A stretch of DNA of 64,000 nt. Origin: Methanobrevibacter millerae. GTDB taxonomy: Archaea > Methanobacteriota > Methanobacteria > Methanobacteriales > Methanobacteriaceae. A program made the position numbers and the translations under genes. Location of the stretch: NCBI RefSeq assembly GCF_001477655.1, contig NZ_CP011266.1:1-64000 (forward strand). The letters are read 5' to 3'. The notes under the pieces were generated by a model. The model did not search any database and was not told the origin of the DNA. It saw nothing but the letters and a program-made list of their open reading frames with translations. Position 1 is the first letter of the stretch, and every line of letters begins with the position of its first letter. This document shows, in pieces, positions 8,660-17,416 of this stretch.

Positions 8660-10149
8660 TATATCACCTTATTTTTTATTTCTTCAAATGGAATTATACG
8701 ATTAAATTTAACTTCCTGTGCCATTTTAGCTATTTTATCAATGTCTAGAGATTCCTCTACCAAGTCAAGAGCAGCTTTTGTAAACAAATCATACCTGATT
8801 TCTATTTCAGGTGTAAAGCCTCTTGTCTCTAGTTTTAGTTTTCCGACACTCAATACCTCATCGACATTGGAATTATTTTTAATATACGGAACTACATTTT
8901 CAAATATGCTTTCATTATATACTTTATTCAATAAGATTCCCTTAACATCCACATTGAATTTGCTTAACATGTTTGCATGCGCTACCAAATCAACAGCGGC
9001 AGATTCGATTCCTCCCTTATTAACTCCTGATATTAATAGCATTGGAATATTTGATGACATTGCTATTTCAGCTGCAGAAAATGGGACTTTTTCATTTAAT
9101 AAACCTGTAAATACACTCATTACTCCTTCAATCAATACAATGTCATAATCAGATGAATTCAATTTAGCTACTGTAGATTCGATGTCACTCCAGCCTAAAT
9201 GACCAATCTTTATTGAACTGAAATCATTCATATAGTCTTTTGTCAAATACAATCCAGGTATAATGTCGCGAACGTCAGGCCCTACTTTCAGTAGTGCAAC
9301 TTTATATCCCCTTTTTCTTAACGCACCTGCTAAGCCTGTTAAGATAAACGTTTTCCCGGAATCTGATCCGTTACTTCCAATCATTAGGAATTTAGGTTTT
9401 TCGTTAGCTTTTCTTTGAGGTATTTTTATGCCTGTGCCGATTCCGATTTCAGATTGAATATGTTCTTTAACTTTTTTATTTCTATTGTAAATGTCTTCTA
9501 TATCATCTGCATCTATTTGATTGAGCAAATTTTTGACCAAAACTGGATTTTCGTCAAGTATGTTATGAATCATAGTTCCAATGACATTTCCATCATCATT
9601 GCATGCTCCGGAAAATATGTTGTAATCTCCTGATTTGTTTGTATCGCCATAATTCATTCTTTGGACTTTAGAATAGAACAGCGGTTTAGCATCTCCAACA
9701 ACCTTTCCATAGGTGTGTGTATGAAAACCGTTAACGTCTTCATTTTGATTTTTTGTTAAAAATGAATTGTCATAAACCTTTGCCACTACCCTATCGCTTG
9801 TAATTAACGGTGAAAATTCAACATCAATTAATCCAAGACCTTCTTTAACAATAGGGACTTCTGACTTTCTTCCGATATCTATCTGGTTTGAAAGCAGTTG
9901 AAATCCTGCACATATTCCAATAATAGGTTTTCCCATTTTTGCCATTCTTAGGATTTCCTTGTTTAAATCCATATTGATGTCATTTGATTCGATTAATGTT
10001 CCTCCAGGTATAATTAATGCATCAAGTTCTTCACTTACTTTATTTCCATTAACTAAACCATTTTCCTTAACAATATCTGTTGGTAAATTTCCAAATTGCT
10101 CAAAACCAGGAACAGCACCTTTTACATAAGCAAGTCCAATTTTTGTCAT
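8659..10149 (-). CDS. CobB/CobQ-related protein: glutamine amidotransferase then P-loop domain
   Basis: A 496-aa two-domain protein. Residues 1-200 are a class I glutamine-amidotransferase-like domain with LIIPGG, nucleophile elbow GICAGFQ (Cys80) and a late His in GTMIHN (His195). Residues about 252-450 are a dethiobiotin-synthetase-like P-loop domain (MIGSNGSDSGKTF, 258-268; KVGPDVRD; DIVLIEGVMSVF). This is the reverse of the usual CobB, CobQ and CfbB order, where the ATPase comes first. It probably amidates a carboxylate of a corrinoid, tetrapyrrole or related cofactor, but the substrate is not evident. RBS GAGGTT precedes the ATG. It is coupled to the small gene downstream. Confidence 0.75.
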   Translation of the reverse strand: MTKIGLAYVKGAVPGFEQFGNLPTDIVKENGLVNGNKVSEELDALIIPGGTLIESNDINMDLNKEILRMAKMGKPIIGICAGFQLLSNQIDIGRKSEVPIVKEGLGLIDVEFSPLITSDRVVAKVYDNSFLTKNQNEDVNGFHTHTYGKVVGDAKPLFYSKVQRMNYGDTNKSGDYNIFSGACNDDGNVIGTMIHNILDENPVLVKNLLNQIDADDIEDIYNRNKKVKEHIQSEIGIGTGIKIPQRKANEKPKFLMIGSNGSDSGKTFILTGLAGALRKRGYKVALLKVGPDVRDIIPGLYLTKDYMNDFSSIKIGHLGWSDIESTVAKLNSSDYDIVLIEGVMSVFTGLLNEKVPFSAAEIAMSSNIPMLLISGVNKGGIESAAVDLVAHANMLSKFNVDVKGILLNKVYNESIFENVVPYIKNNSNVDEVLSVGKLKLETRGFTPEIEIRYDLFTKAALDLVEESLDIDKIAKMAQEVKFNRIIPFEEIKNKVI

Positions 10150-10263
10150 AAAATAACCTCAAATAGTGATATGATTTTTATAATTTTTAAAGTTTATTTA
10201 GACATGCATTTCAAGTGTAAAATTCATTGATGAAATAAAATTGTTTTCTTTTAATTTACTGGT

Positions 10264-10301
10264 TAATAAAAAAATAAAGTGGTTAGGGATTTAAAACCCT
10301 T
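10264..10301 (-). terminator. Terminator after gatA
   Basis: On the minus strand, AGGG and CCCT arms at the gatA stop codon are followed by a T-rich tract (complement of 10264-10280). Confidence 0.5.
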
Positions 10302-11673
10302 AATTTTGAGTATTTTCAAATACAGCCATAGCTTTAACGATTTTTTCATCATCTAATGGTTTAGCTTGTATTTGGAGACCTACTGGAATGTCGTTAACAG
10401 TACCTGCCGGTATACTTGCTGCAGGAATTCCTGCAAGGTTAGCAATAACAGTCAATACATCATATGCATACATTTCCATTGGGTCTAATTTTTCACCGAT
10501 TTCGTGTGGAAGTTTTGGCACGGTAGGACCTACAATCAAGTCAACATTTTCAAGCATTGCATTGATTTCATCACGAATAAGAGACCTTGCTTTAAGTGCT
10601 TTTTTGTAGTATTTTCCACTGAATTCAGCTTGTGCAATGTGGGAACCGATTTTAATTCTTCTTAAAACTTCATCTCCACAAACTTCCTCTATTCTGTAAC
10701 CGTAATCTCTTCCGTCATATTTTCTTGTAGCTGAGAAGAACTCAACATAGTTAATTAAGTAATATGTAGGTAAACATAAGTCTAAGTGATCAAAAGATAC
10801 TTCTACAAGTTCAGCACCTGCATCAACCAATTTGTTAATAGCCTTATTAACGGTTTTATTGATTTCTTCATCGGTCACTTCAATGAAATCTTTACAAATA
10901 GCTATTTTCATGCCTTCAAGGGATTTGTCTTCTAAACATTCTGTGAAGTCAGGTTTATCCCAGTCTATGGTTGTACATTCGGTTTCATCATAATCAACGA
11001 TAGTATTTAATGCAAGAGCTATACCGCTGACATCACGTGCAAATGGACCGATTTGGTCTAAACTCATGGATAAGTCAAGTAAACCTTGTCTTGAAACGGC
11101 ACCATATGTTGGTTTAAATCCGATTACACCACAATGGGAAGCCGGGTTTCTTATGGATCCACCAGTATCTGAACCTAATGCAATATCACACATTTCAGCC
11201 GCAACAACTGCTGCACTACCACCTGATGAACCACCAGGAATTCTGCCTAATGCATTAGGGTTTTGAGTTGGTCCATAATAAGAAGTTTCAGTTGAACTAC
11301 CAGCTGCAAATTCATCCATGTTTGCAATTCCAATAATTATTCCATCTTCTGCTAATATATAATCGACTACAGTTGCATTGTAACTTCCTAAATAATTTTC
11401 CAATGTTTTTGAAGCTGCAGAAATAATCAAGTCTTCTACATTAATATTTGCCTTAATACCAAATACCAAACCTGCTAAGCTTCCAACTTCTTCTCCATTA
11501 GCTATTTTAGCATCAATTTCTTCTGCTTGTTTTAATGCATTTTCTTCGTTTAATTCAATAAAAGCATTAATGGAGTCATTTTTTTCTTTAATAACTTTAA
11601 GGAAGTTTTCAACATTTTCCTTAGCGGTTAATTCTCCACTTTTGATGGAATTTAATTTTTCAATAACATTCAT
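10300..11673 (-). CDS. gatA: Aspartyl/glutamyl-tRNA amidotransferase subunit A
   Basis: Amidase subunit of GatCAB, which converts misacylated Asp-tRNA(Asn) (and in bacteria Glu-tRNA(Gln)) to the amide form. At 457 aa it carries the Ser-cisSer-Lys triad: Lys74 in FGIKANINV, Ser149 in the amidase signature PGGSSGGSAA, and Ser173 in GSDTGGSIRNPAS. In archaea Gln-tRNA is normally made by GatDE, so the likely role here is Asn-tRNA. That fits the aspS-type enzyme encoded near 60 kb in the same window. RBS AAGGTG precedes the ATG. No gatB or gatC is adjacent. Confidence 0.95.
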   Translation of the reverse strand: MNVIEKLNSIKSGELTAKENVENFLKVIKEKNDSINAFIELNEENALKQAEEIDAKIANGEEVGSLAGLVFGIKANINVEDLIISAASKTLENYLGSYNATVVDYILAEDGIIIGIANMDEFAAGSSTETSYYGPTQNPNALGRIPGGSSGGSAAVVAAEMCDIALGSDTGGSIRNPASHCGVIGFKPTYGAVSRQGLLDLSMSLDQIGPFARDVSGIALALNTIVDYDETECTTIDWDKPDFTECLEDKSLEGMKIAICKDFIEVTDEEINKTVNKAINKLVDAGAELVEVSFDHLDLCLPTYYLINYVEFFSATRKYDGRDYGYRIEEVCGDEVLRRIKIGSHIAQAEFSGKYYKKALKARSLIRDEINAMLENVDLIVGPTVPKLPHEIGEKLDPMEMYAYDVLTVIANLAGIPAASIPAGTVNDIPVGLQIQAKPLDDEKIVKAMAVFENTQN

Positions 11674-11765
11674 TAAAACACCTTAGATAAATATAATAAA
11701 TATAAATATATTTTTCAATATTTATATAACTTGTTTTTTTAAATATGTTATTTTTATTTTCATTG

Positions 11766-11831
11766 TTATCACTTATAACTTATAACTGATAATTTAATTC
11801 AATTTTTAATTATAACTTATAACTTATAACT
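11766..11831. repeat. TATAACT heptamer direct-repeat cluster
   Basis: TATAACT is repeated head to tail: two copies at 11774-11787 and three at 11811-11831. The first pair is flanked by TTATCA (11766) and TGATAA (11787) in inverted orientation. The same TTATCACTTATAACT string recurs at 22425-22439. The cluster ends just upstream of the TATA box of the next gene. Confidence 0.6.
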
Positions 11832-11869
11832 ACAAACTTTTATATATTAACAAAAATTTATTATTAAAT

Positions 11870-12664
11870 ATGAAAAAGGCTGTTGTATTTGATAATTCAG
11901 GAACATTGATTGAGCGGTATCGAGTTATTAAGGATGTTATTTCAGGGAATTTATTTACAGATATTAATTCTCTTGATTTAATTGATCAAACGGATTCTCT
12001 TGCATTGGTAGTCCTTCAGTATAATACTAATAAATTGATGGATTTAGATTCTAATACATTACTTTCAGATGTAATAAAGGAATATGATATAGATTTTGAT
12101 GTAAGCTTCACCAATTTTGAAACCACAAAAGAGGATGTCAAGGAAATATTATACAATGAAAACTCAGCAATAATATCAGACATCACAGACGGATTTCCAA
12201 TATTGAGAGAGAAGGTTCCACACATGCAACTGTGCAACGGATCTGCTGTAATTTTGGATATGGATGTTGGAATAATTGCATATACTATTACCTCTGCAGG
12301 CAAATTATTTGACGGAGTAATTGACACGGTAAGTGAATTAAAGTCTCAAGGCTGTGAAATCGTATTGGCATCAGGCGACAGAAAAGGAGCAATTAACAGA
12401 TTGGCTGATATGATAGGTGTAAAAAAGGAAAATGCTCATGGCAGTATATCCACTCGAGGAAAATGTGAAATCGTTAAATCACTTCAAGATGATGGATATA
12501 AGGTAATGATGGTTGGTGATGGTTTAAATGATGTTTTAGCATTCAAACAAGCTGATGTTAGTGTTTTAACAATTGAACAGCAAGAGGAAGTATCTCCTAA
12601 ACTTATGGATAAGACTGATTATATCGTTGAAAGCATAAAAGAAGTTAAGGAAATTGATTTTTAA
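11870..12664 (+). CDS. Soluble P-type-ATPase-like HAD phosphatase
   Basis: A 264-aa cytosolic protein related to MJ0968, a soluble HAD enzyme that resembles the catalytic P-domain of P-type ATPases. HAD motif I is VVFDNSGTL (residues 5-13, nucleophile Asp8; the usual second Asp is Ser, as in P-type pumps). Motif II is VLASGD, the motif III lysine is in GKCEIVKSL, and motif IV is VGDGLNDVLAF. There are no membrane segments. No ribosome-binding site precedes the ATG, but TTTATATA at 11839-11846 lies about 26 nt upstream, so a leaderless transcript is likely. Its 3' end overlaps the convergent gene by 4 nt. The substrate is unknown. Confidence 0.8.
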   Translation: MKKAVVFDNSGTLIERYRVIKDVISGNLFTDINSLDLIDQTDSLALVVLQYNTNKLMDLDSNTLLSDVIKEYDIDFDVSFTNFETTKEDVKEILYNENSAIISDITDGFPILREKVPHMQLCNGSAVILDMDVGIIAYTITSAGKLFDGVIDTVSELKSQGCEIVLASGDRKGAINRLADMIGVKKENAHGSISTRGKCEIVKSLQDDGYKVMMVGDGLNDVLAFKQADVSVLTIEQQEEVSPKLMDKTDYIVESIKEVKEIDF

Positions 12665-13383
12665 ATATACTTTTCAATAACCTTTTTGCTTTTTAAAACA
12701 TTATTAAAGTCATTCAGCTCAATGATTCCTCTTTTGACTTTTTTAAGTAATTCCAAATCAAGTGTTCCATCACCTAAAGGAACATGCTGGTCTTTGATAC
12801 CATCATTGTCATTCAAATGACAGTAGGTAATGTCTTTTAATTCCAATAATTCTTCGTTGTTTTTAGTTGTATTCCCATGACCTAAGTCAATTGTTATTCC
12901 ACAACCGCATTCACTTTTAAACATTTCCAGTTCTTCTATTGTATTTCCGAGAAACACTGGTCTTATTGGCATATTTTCAACAGAGATAATTACGTTTTCA
13001 GCATAATCGACTAATTCTGATATGCTTTGGCATGCATATTCTAAAGCCTGTTTTCTAAGTGGAGGGTCGTTTCGCCCAATTTTTCCTGCATGGACAGTAA
13101 TTGCATGTGCATTGATGCTTTCAGCATAATCTATACATTCCTTCATTTGCTTTACACTTTCAGCTTTAATGCCTTCGTTCAAGCTAGCTATGTTTATGTC
13201 CACTGTTGGAGCATGAATTGATACTTCAAGTCCACTGTCTTTATAAGCTATTGTATTGTCTTTTAAAAAGAATGGTGATTCCCCAAGAATTTCTATCATT
13301 TCAAAGTCATGGTCATGGGCTGCCTTGATTATTTTGTAGTTATCGTCCATAAACATGCACAATGTTGTAAATCCGACTTTCAT
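12661..13383 (-). CDS. Xylose-isomerase-like TIM-barrel protein
   Basis: A 240-aa protein of the AP endonuclease 2 / sugar isomerase superfamily (PF01261). Family features are MKVGFTTLCMF at strand 1, LEVSIHAPTVDINIAS, HAITVHAGKIG, VIISVENMPIR (metal Glu), ITIDLGHGNT (metal Asp/His) and CHLNDNDGIKDQHVPLGDG (metal His). This set of His, Glu and Asp ligands points to a metal-dependent enzyme, either a sugar-phosphate isomerase or epimerase or an endonuclease IV relative. Its length is short for endonuclease IV, so an isomerase-like role is more likely. It is divergent from the PadR gene across a 40-nt shared promoter. Confidence 0.8.
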   Translation of the reverse strand: MKVGFTTLCMFMDDNYKIIKAAHDHDFEMIEILGESPFFLKDNTIAYKDSGLEVSIHAPTVDINIASLNEGIKAESVKQMKECIDYAESINAHAITVHAGKIGRNDPPLRKQALEYACQSISELVDYAENVIISVENMPIRPVFLGNTIEELEMFKSECGCGITIDLGHGNTTKNNEELLELKDITYCHLNDNDGIKDQHVPLGDGTLDLELLKKVKRGIIELNDFNNVLKSKKVIEKYI

Positions 13384-13385
13384 AT

Positions 13386-13410
13386 TTATATATTATGTTA
13401 TGATATATAA
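13386..13410. promoter_or_regulatory. Divergent TATA pair / candidate PadR operator
   Basis: TTATATAT (13386-13393) and ATATATAA (13403-13410) form an 8-bp inverted repeat around TATGTTATG. Each arm can be the TATA box of one divergent gene, and the whole is a plausible PadR binding site. Confidence 0.4.
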
Positions 13411-13423
13411 TAAATGTTGATAT

Positions 13424-13849
13424 ATGTCAAAATTTTACATATGTGATACAATGAAAGAACTAAATGAAAGTCATATTAAAATTTTAAAACATTTTTCCAA
13501 TGGTTTGACTCATAATCTAATTCTATGGATTATTTCAAAGGAATCAATTCATGGATATGGAATCATGAAAAGATTAGATGAGTTTTTTGATTTTTCAAAT
13601 GAAAATTGTGAGCTTAAAGCTACATCTAGTAAAGTATACCCTATTTTAAGAAAAATGGAGGATAAGGGTCTTATCAGAGGAGAATGGCAAATTGTCAATA
13701 ATAAGCGGGTAAAGTTTTACTCTATAACTGAAGACGGTGAAATTGTTCTAAACCACATTAAAAATAATATGAAACGTGTTTTGGAAAATCCGTCATGGTT
13801 AGATTACCTTGAAGATATGACTGGAAGAGAAATTTCGAGGGAGAATTAA
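13424..13849 (+). CDS. PadR-family transcriptional regulator
   Basis: A 141-aa winged-helix repressor. The PadR signature is clear: LILWIISKESIHGYGIMKRLDEFF, then SSKVYPILRKMEDKGLIRGEW (recognition helix and wing) and RVKFYSITEDGE. PadR proteins usually repress an adjacent efflux system, and the genes for an ABC-2 exporter follow after 1 nt. An internal ATG at 13451 is a credible alternative start: it is preceded by GTGATACA, and the TATA box at 13403-13410 would place the start site between the two ATGs. Confidence 0.9.
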   Translation: MSKFYICDTMKELNESHIKILKHFSNGLTHNLILWIISKESIHGYGIMKRLDEFFDFSNENCELKATSSKVYPILRKMEDKGLIRGEWQIVNNKRVKFYSITEDGEIVLNHIKNNMKRVLENPSWLDYLEDMTGREISREN

Positions 13850-13850
13850 A

Positions 13851-14897
13851 ATGACAAACGCAATTGAAACTAAAAATCTCACGAAAGTTTATAAAAATTT
13901 CACTGCGGTCAATTCCTTAAATCTAGAAATTCCTGAAAAAAGTATCTTTGGGATGCTGGGTCCTAATGGTGCTGGAAAAACAACAACAATTAAAATGTTA
14001 ACTTGTTTAATCCAACCGACATCCGGTAAGGCTACAGTTGGTGGCTATGATGTCCAAAAGAATCCTGATGAAGTTAGAAGGCTTTTGGGAATGGTTCCTC
14101 AGCAAGTCAGTTTATACAAGGATTTAACGGTTATGGAAAACTCTCAACTATGCGCCGATTACTATGGAATAAACCCTAATGAACGTGATTCTCGTATTGA
14201 GGATTTGATGGAACTTGTTGATATTAAATATGCAAGGGACAAACGAATATCTCAGTTATCTGGAGGCCAAAAGCAAAAAGCTTCTCTTGTAGCCAGCTTA
14301 GTTCACAGGCCTGAAATTTTATTTTTGGACGAGCCTACAATAGGACTTGATCCAACAACTAAAAGAACTTTGTGGGATTTGATTCGTGAATTGAATGATA
14401 ACGGCCATACAATTATCCTGTGTTCTCATGACATGCATGAGGTAGACATGCTGTGTGATAATGTGGGAATAATTAACACAGGAAATCTTGTTGCTTATGA
14501 TACGCCACAAGGTCTTAAAGATTCACTTTTAGAGTCAAATAAAAAAGAGATATCTGATACATTATCTCAAATTTCATCTGAAAGCAATGTTACAACATCA
14601 ACAAAAGAGGATGTTGAAAACTTATCTTTAAGAAAGATGTCTTTTTTACTTGAAAGCAATGATCAAGCTATTATCAACGCTTTGAAATCTAACGAATCTG
14701 TTAAAAGTATTGAGATAGCACATAATGGTCGTGTAAATCTAAGGGTTGACTATTTTGATGATAATGCGATAAATAGTGTATTGAATAGTGTAATGTCTTC
14801 TAATGGTGTAATCAAATCTATTTCTACTGAGGAACCGTCTCTAGAAGATGTTTTCATTAAATCTACTTCCGAGGTGAATGAAGATGATCGAGCTTAA
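13851..14897 (+). CDS. ABC-2 type exporter, ATP-binding protein
   Basis: A 348-aa nucleotide-binding subunit of a DrrA/CcmA-like drug or polymer exporter. Walker A GPNGAGKTTT lies near residues 38-47. The signature LSGGQKQKASL, Walker B ILFLDEPTIGLDP and H-loop ILCSHDMHEVD are all intact. The last 110 residues are the DrrA-type C-terminal extension (SIEIAHNGRVNLRVDYFD ... EPSLEDVFIKST). It lies between the PadR gene (1 nt upstream) and the permease (overlap), forming one operon. Confidence 0.93.
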   Translation: MTNAIETKNLTKVYKNFTAVNSLNLEIPEKSIFGMLGPNGAGKTTTIKMLTCLIQPTSGKATVGGYDVQKNPDEVRRLLGMVPQQVSLYKDLTVMENSQLCADYYGINPNERDSRIEDLMELVDIKYARDKRISQLSGGQKQKASLVASLVHRPEILFLDEPTIGLDPTTKRTLWDLIRELNDNGHTIILCSHDMHEVDMLCDNVGIINTGNLVAYDTPQGLKDSLLESNKKEISDTLSQISSESNVTTSTKEDVENLSLRKMSFLLESNDQAIINALKSNESVKSIEIAHNGRVNLRVDYFDDNAINSVLNSVMSSNGVIKSISTEEPSLEDVFIKSTSEVNEDDRA

Positions 14898-16044
14898 GAA
14901 ATTCGGATGGATGATTAGAAAAGAATTAATCTCTCTTAAAAGACATCCTGCTCGTCTGGTTTCTATTTTAGCATTTCCAATAATCATGATTTTACTTTTT
15001 GGATATGGTATGGGTGGAGATTTAACGGATTTGCCAATAGTTGTTGTTAGTCAATCCAGCGGAGACTTGACAGATTTAACTTTGGACACTATTAAATCAA
15101 CTGATACATATAAGGTTGTTAAAGTTATGGATGACCAGGATAAAGCGGAAAAAATGGTTGATAATGGAGAGGTCAAGGCTGCCATTATAATGCCTAAGGA
15201 TTATGATGACGATAACTCGTCGAACCAAAAATCAGTAACGCTTTATTTGGATTCATCAGACCAGATGGCATCACAGATTCTGGATTCATCAACCCAGGCA
15301 ATATTTTCCAAATTATCTAACATGGTTGCTGCAGGCTCTGTAACATCAGTTAGTCAAAATTCTACATCAAGCCCTTCAGTTTCACATCAGTTAAATAATT
15401 TTAAAGATGATATAGGTCTTCATATTAACAGAATTTATGGAAATATTAAATATATCGACTTTTTGGTCCCAGCTATTTTGGGAATGACCATAATGTTTAG
15501 TTGTATGATGGGTATGGGTGCCACTATTGCTGGTGAAAGGGAAACAGGTGAACTTGCACGTTTATTCATGACACCGACTTCTGTTTCAACGGTTATTGGT
15601 GGAAAAATTGCATCAAAGTTACTCATTGAACTTGTTCGGGCACTGATTTTGATATTTATGGCTATACTGCTTTTCAATGTCAGCATTAAGGGAGGAGTTC
15701 TGGCCACATTCATTGTTTTGGTCTTTGGAGCATTATGCTTTGTTGGCTTTGGTATAATGCTTTCTTCCAGAACCCAAACTCAAGAGGATTATGCTCAAAT
15801 AGTTATGCCGTTTTCAATGCCGATGATGTTTGTTTCTGGGGTATTTTATCCAATTGAAACCATGCCGTGGATTTTACAGAAATTAGCTTATATTTTTCCA
15901 TTAACATATTTGAATGATGCTATGCGTGGTGTCATGCTTAAAGGACAAACTTTAGGTGATGTCTGGTTAGATTTAGCTATTCTTGTAGGATACACAATCG
16001 TATTCTTTATAATTGGTGTTAAAAGATTTAATAGGGATGTTTAG
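14884..16044 (+). CDS. ABC-2 type exporter, permease
   Basis: About 386 aa, with the ABC-2 membrane topology: one N-terminal helix (LVSILAFPIIMILLFGYGMG), a large extracytoplasmic domain of about 170 residues containing DLPIVVVSQSSGDL, then about five C-terminal helices including the typical ERETGELARLFMTPTS cytoplasmic loop and a final FFIIGVKRFNRDV. ATG at 14884 is chosen over 14878 because GAGGTGA at 14871-14877 then has normal spacing. The gene overlaps the ATPase gene and pairs with it. Its substrate is unknown. Confidence 0.92.
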   Translation: MIELKKFGWMIRKELISLKRHPARLVSILAFPIIMILLFGYGMGGDLTDLPIVVVSQSSGDLTDLTLDTIKSTDTYKVVKVMDDQDKAEKMVDNGEVKAAIIMPKDYDDDNSSNQKSVTLYLDSSDQMASQILDSSTQAIFSKLSNMVAAGSVTSVSQNSTSSPSVSHQLNNFKDDIGLHINRIYGNIKYIDFLVPAILGMTIMFSCMMGMGATIAGERETGELARLFMTPTSVSTVIGGKIASKLLIELVRALILIFMAILLFNVSIKGGVLATFIVLVFGALCFVGFGIMLSSRTQTQEDYAQIVMPFSMPMMFVSGVFYPIETMPWILQKLAYIFPLTYLNDAMRGVMLKGQTLGDVWLDLAILVGYTIVFFIIGVKRFNRDV

Positions 16045-16054
16045 GAGGTTTTAT

Positions 16055-17260
16055 ATGTATAAAAAATTATGTTTAGCTATTGTTGTTCTATTGATGTGTT
16101 TAACTCCAATTGCAGCAAACGATTGGATTTCTTTTGGCTATGATTATACGCATCATGCATTTGTAACAGATGAGTCTGATTTCGTCACAAATTTATGGAC
16201 CTTTAACTTCGGTTCACCAATTTTTTCATCTCCTGCAATATCAAATGAATACCTATACTTATCTTCAAGTAATGGTCAATTAAAATCAATAGATATGGAA
16301 GAAGGTAGAGAAAATTGGAGCTTTGATTTAAAATCTGATACTAATGCATCACCAATTGTTAGTAATGGTACTTTGTATATAGGTAGTGAGGATTCTTTTA
16401 GTGCAATTGATGTAGATAGCCATAAGCTAATATGGGAACATTCAACCTCCGCACCTATTTCCTCATCAGCATATCTTTATGAGAATATAGTCTATGTCGG
16501 ATGTGATGATGGTCATTTATATGGATTTGATAATGATACCGGTGATGTAAAATTTGATGTTGACTTGGATGGAAAACTGCAATCTTCACCTATTGTTGTT
16601 AATGATACAGTTTATATAGGTTCAAGCAATGGAAAGTTATACGCTGTTGGCGTTGATTCTAAAAACGTGGATTGGGAATATACAACTGGTGATTCAGTAT
16701 ATTCATCTCCGGCATATGGTGATGAAAAAATATTTATTGGTTCTACTGACGGCAATTTATATGCAATAAATGAAAGCAATGGATCTTTAGTTTGGAAGGC
16801 AGACTTAAACAATAAAGTCTTTAGCTCTCCAACTATTGATGAACATGACAATAATGTTTTTATAGGATCTGATGAAGGAAATTTAACATGTCTTGATATT
16901 CGTGACGGAACTGTTAAATGGAGTCATTCCGTAGGTTCTCCTGTTCAATCAACTCCGGCACTGAAAGAAAATTTGGTTGCATTTACAAGCAATGGCGGTA
17001 GTGCTTATGTTTTAAATAAATATACGGGACTTGAAGAATTCAGTTATAATCCAGGAACTATTTTATTTAACTCTCCAATCACATCTTCACCTGTAATTAA
17101 TGGAAATAGTTTATTCATATCAGGAAATGATGGATATGTATATTCTTTAAATATAGATAAGCATGAAGTTCCAGCTTCAGTATTTCTGTATTATTCAATA
17201 GCTGTTTTATGTATAATACTTGTTGTTGCAATTGTGGTAATAAAAAAATTTAGAAAATAA
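16055..17260 (+). CDS. Membrane-anchored PQQ-like beta-propeller surface protein
   Basis: 401 aa from ATG 16055, which follows AGGAGGT at 16043-16049; the frame extends upstream to 16013 but that part overlaps the permease. It has a signal peptide (KKLCLAIVVLLMCLTPIAAN), about eight beta-propeller blades with the PQQ-like signature (LYIGSEDSFSAIDVD, VYVGCDDGHLYGFDND, IFIGSTDGNLYAINES, VFIGSDEGNLTCLDI), and a C-terminal helix VFLYYSIAVLCIILVVAIVV followed by KKFRK. It is therefore displayed outside the cell and anchored at its C terminus. It is the last gene of the PadR-exporter operon. No enzymatic residues were recognised; a scaffold or sensor role is an inference. Confidence 0.85.
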   Translation: MYKKLCLAIVVLLMCLTPIAANDWISFGYDYTHHAFVTDESDFVTNLWTFNFGSPIFSSPAISNEYLYLSSSNGQLKSIDMEEGRENWSFDLKSDTNASPIVSNGTLYIGSEDSFSAIDVDSHKLIWEHSTSAPISSSAYLYENIVYVGCDDGHLYGFDNDTGDVKFDVDLDGKLQSSPIVVNDTVYIGSSNGKLYAVGVDSKNVDWEYTTGDSVYSSPAYGDEKIFIGSTDGNLYAINESNGSLVWKADLNNKVFSSPTIDEHDNNVFIGSDEGNLTCLDIRDGTVKWSHSVGSPVQSTPALKENLVAFTSNGGSAYVLNKYTGLEEFSYNPGTILFNSPITSSPVINGNSLFISGNDGYVYSLNIDKHEVPASVFLYYSIAVLCIILVVAIVVIKKFRK

Positions 17261-17296
17261 TTAGGCATTAGTCTAATTATATTTTATTTTTTTAAA
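17259..17296 (+). terminator. Terminator after beta-propeller gene
   Basis: AATTAG (17259-17264) and CTAATT (17273-17278) flank an 8-nt loop and are followed by a long T-rich tract. Confidence 0.5.
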
Positions 17297-17416
17297 ATCT
17301 TTTTAAAAAATGCTTATCTGTGATATATACTATCTTTTTTGATTAAATTAATTATACGATAAGTATTTAATTAAATAAAATTAATTATATAAATATACCT
17401 AATGGAGATTTTTTAG

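Noticed and set aside
8659-10149. Assignment as CfbB/CobB (Ni-sirohydrochlorin or cobyrinate a,c-diamide synthase)
   Set aside because: Those enzymes have the P-loop domain first and the amidotransferase second; here the order is reversed.
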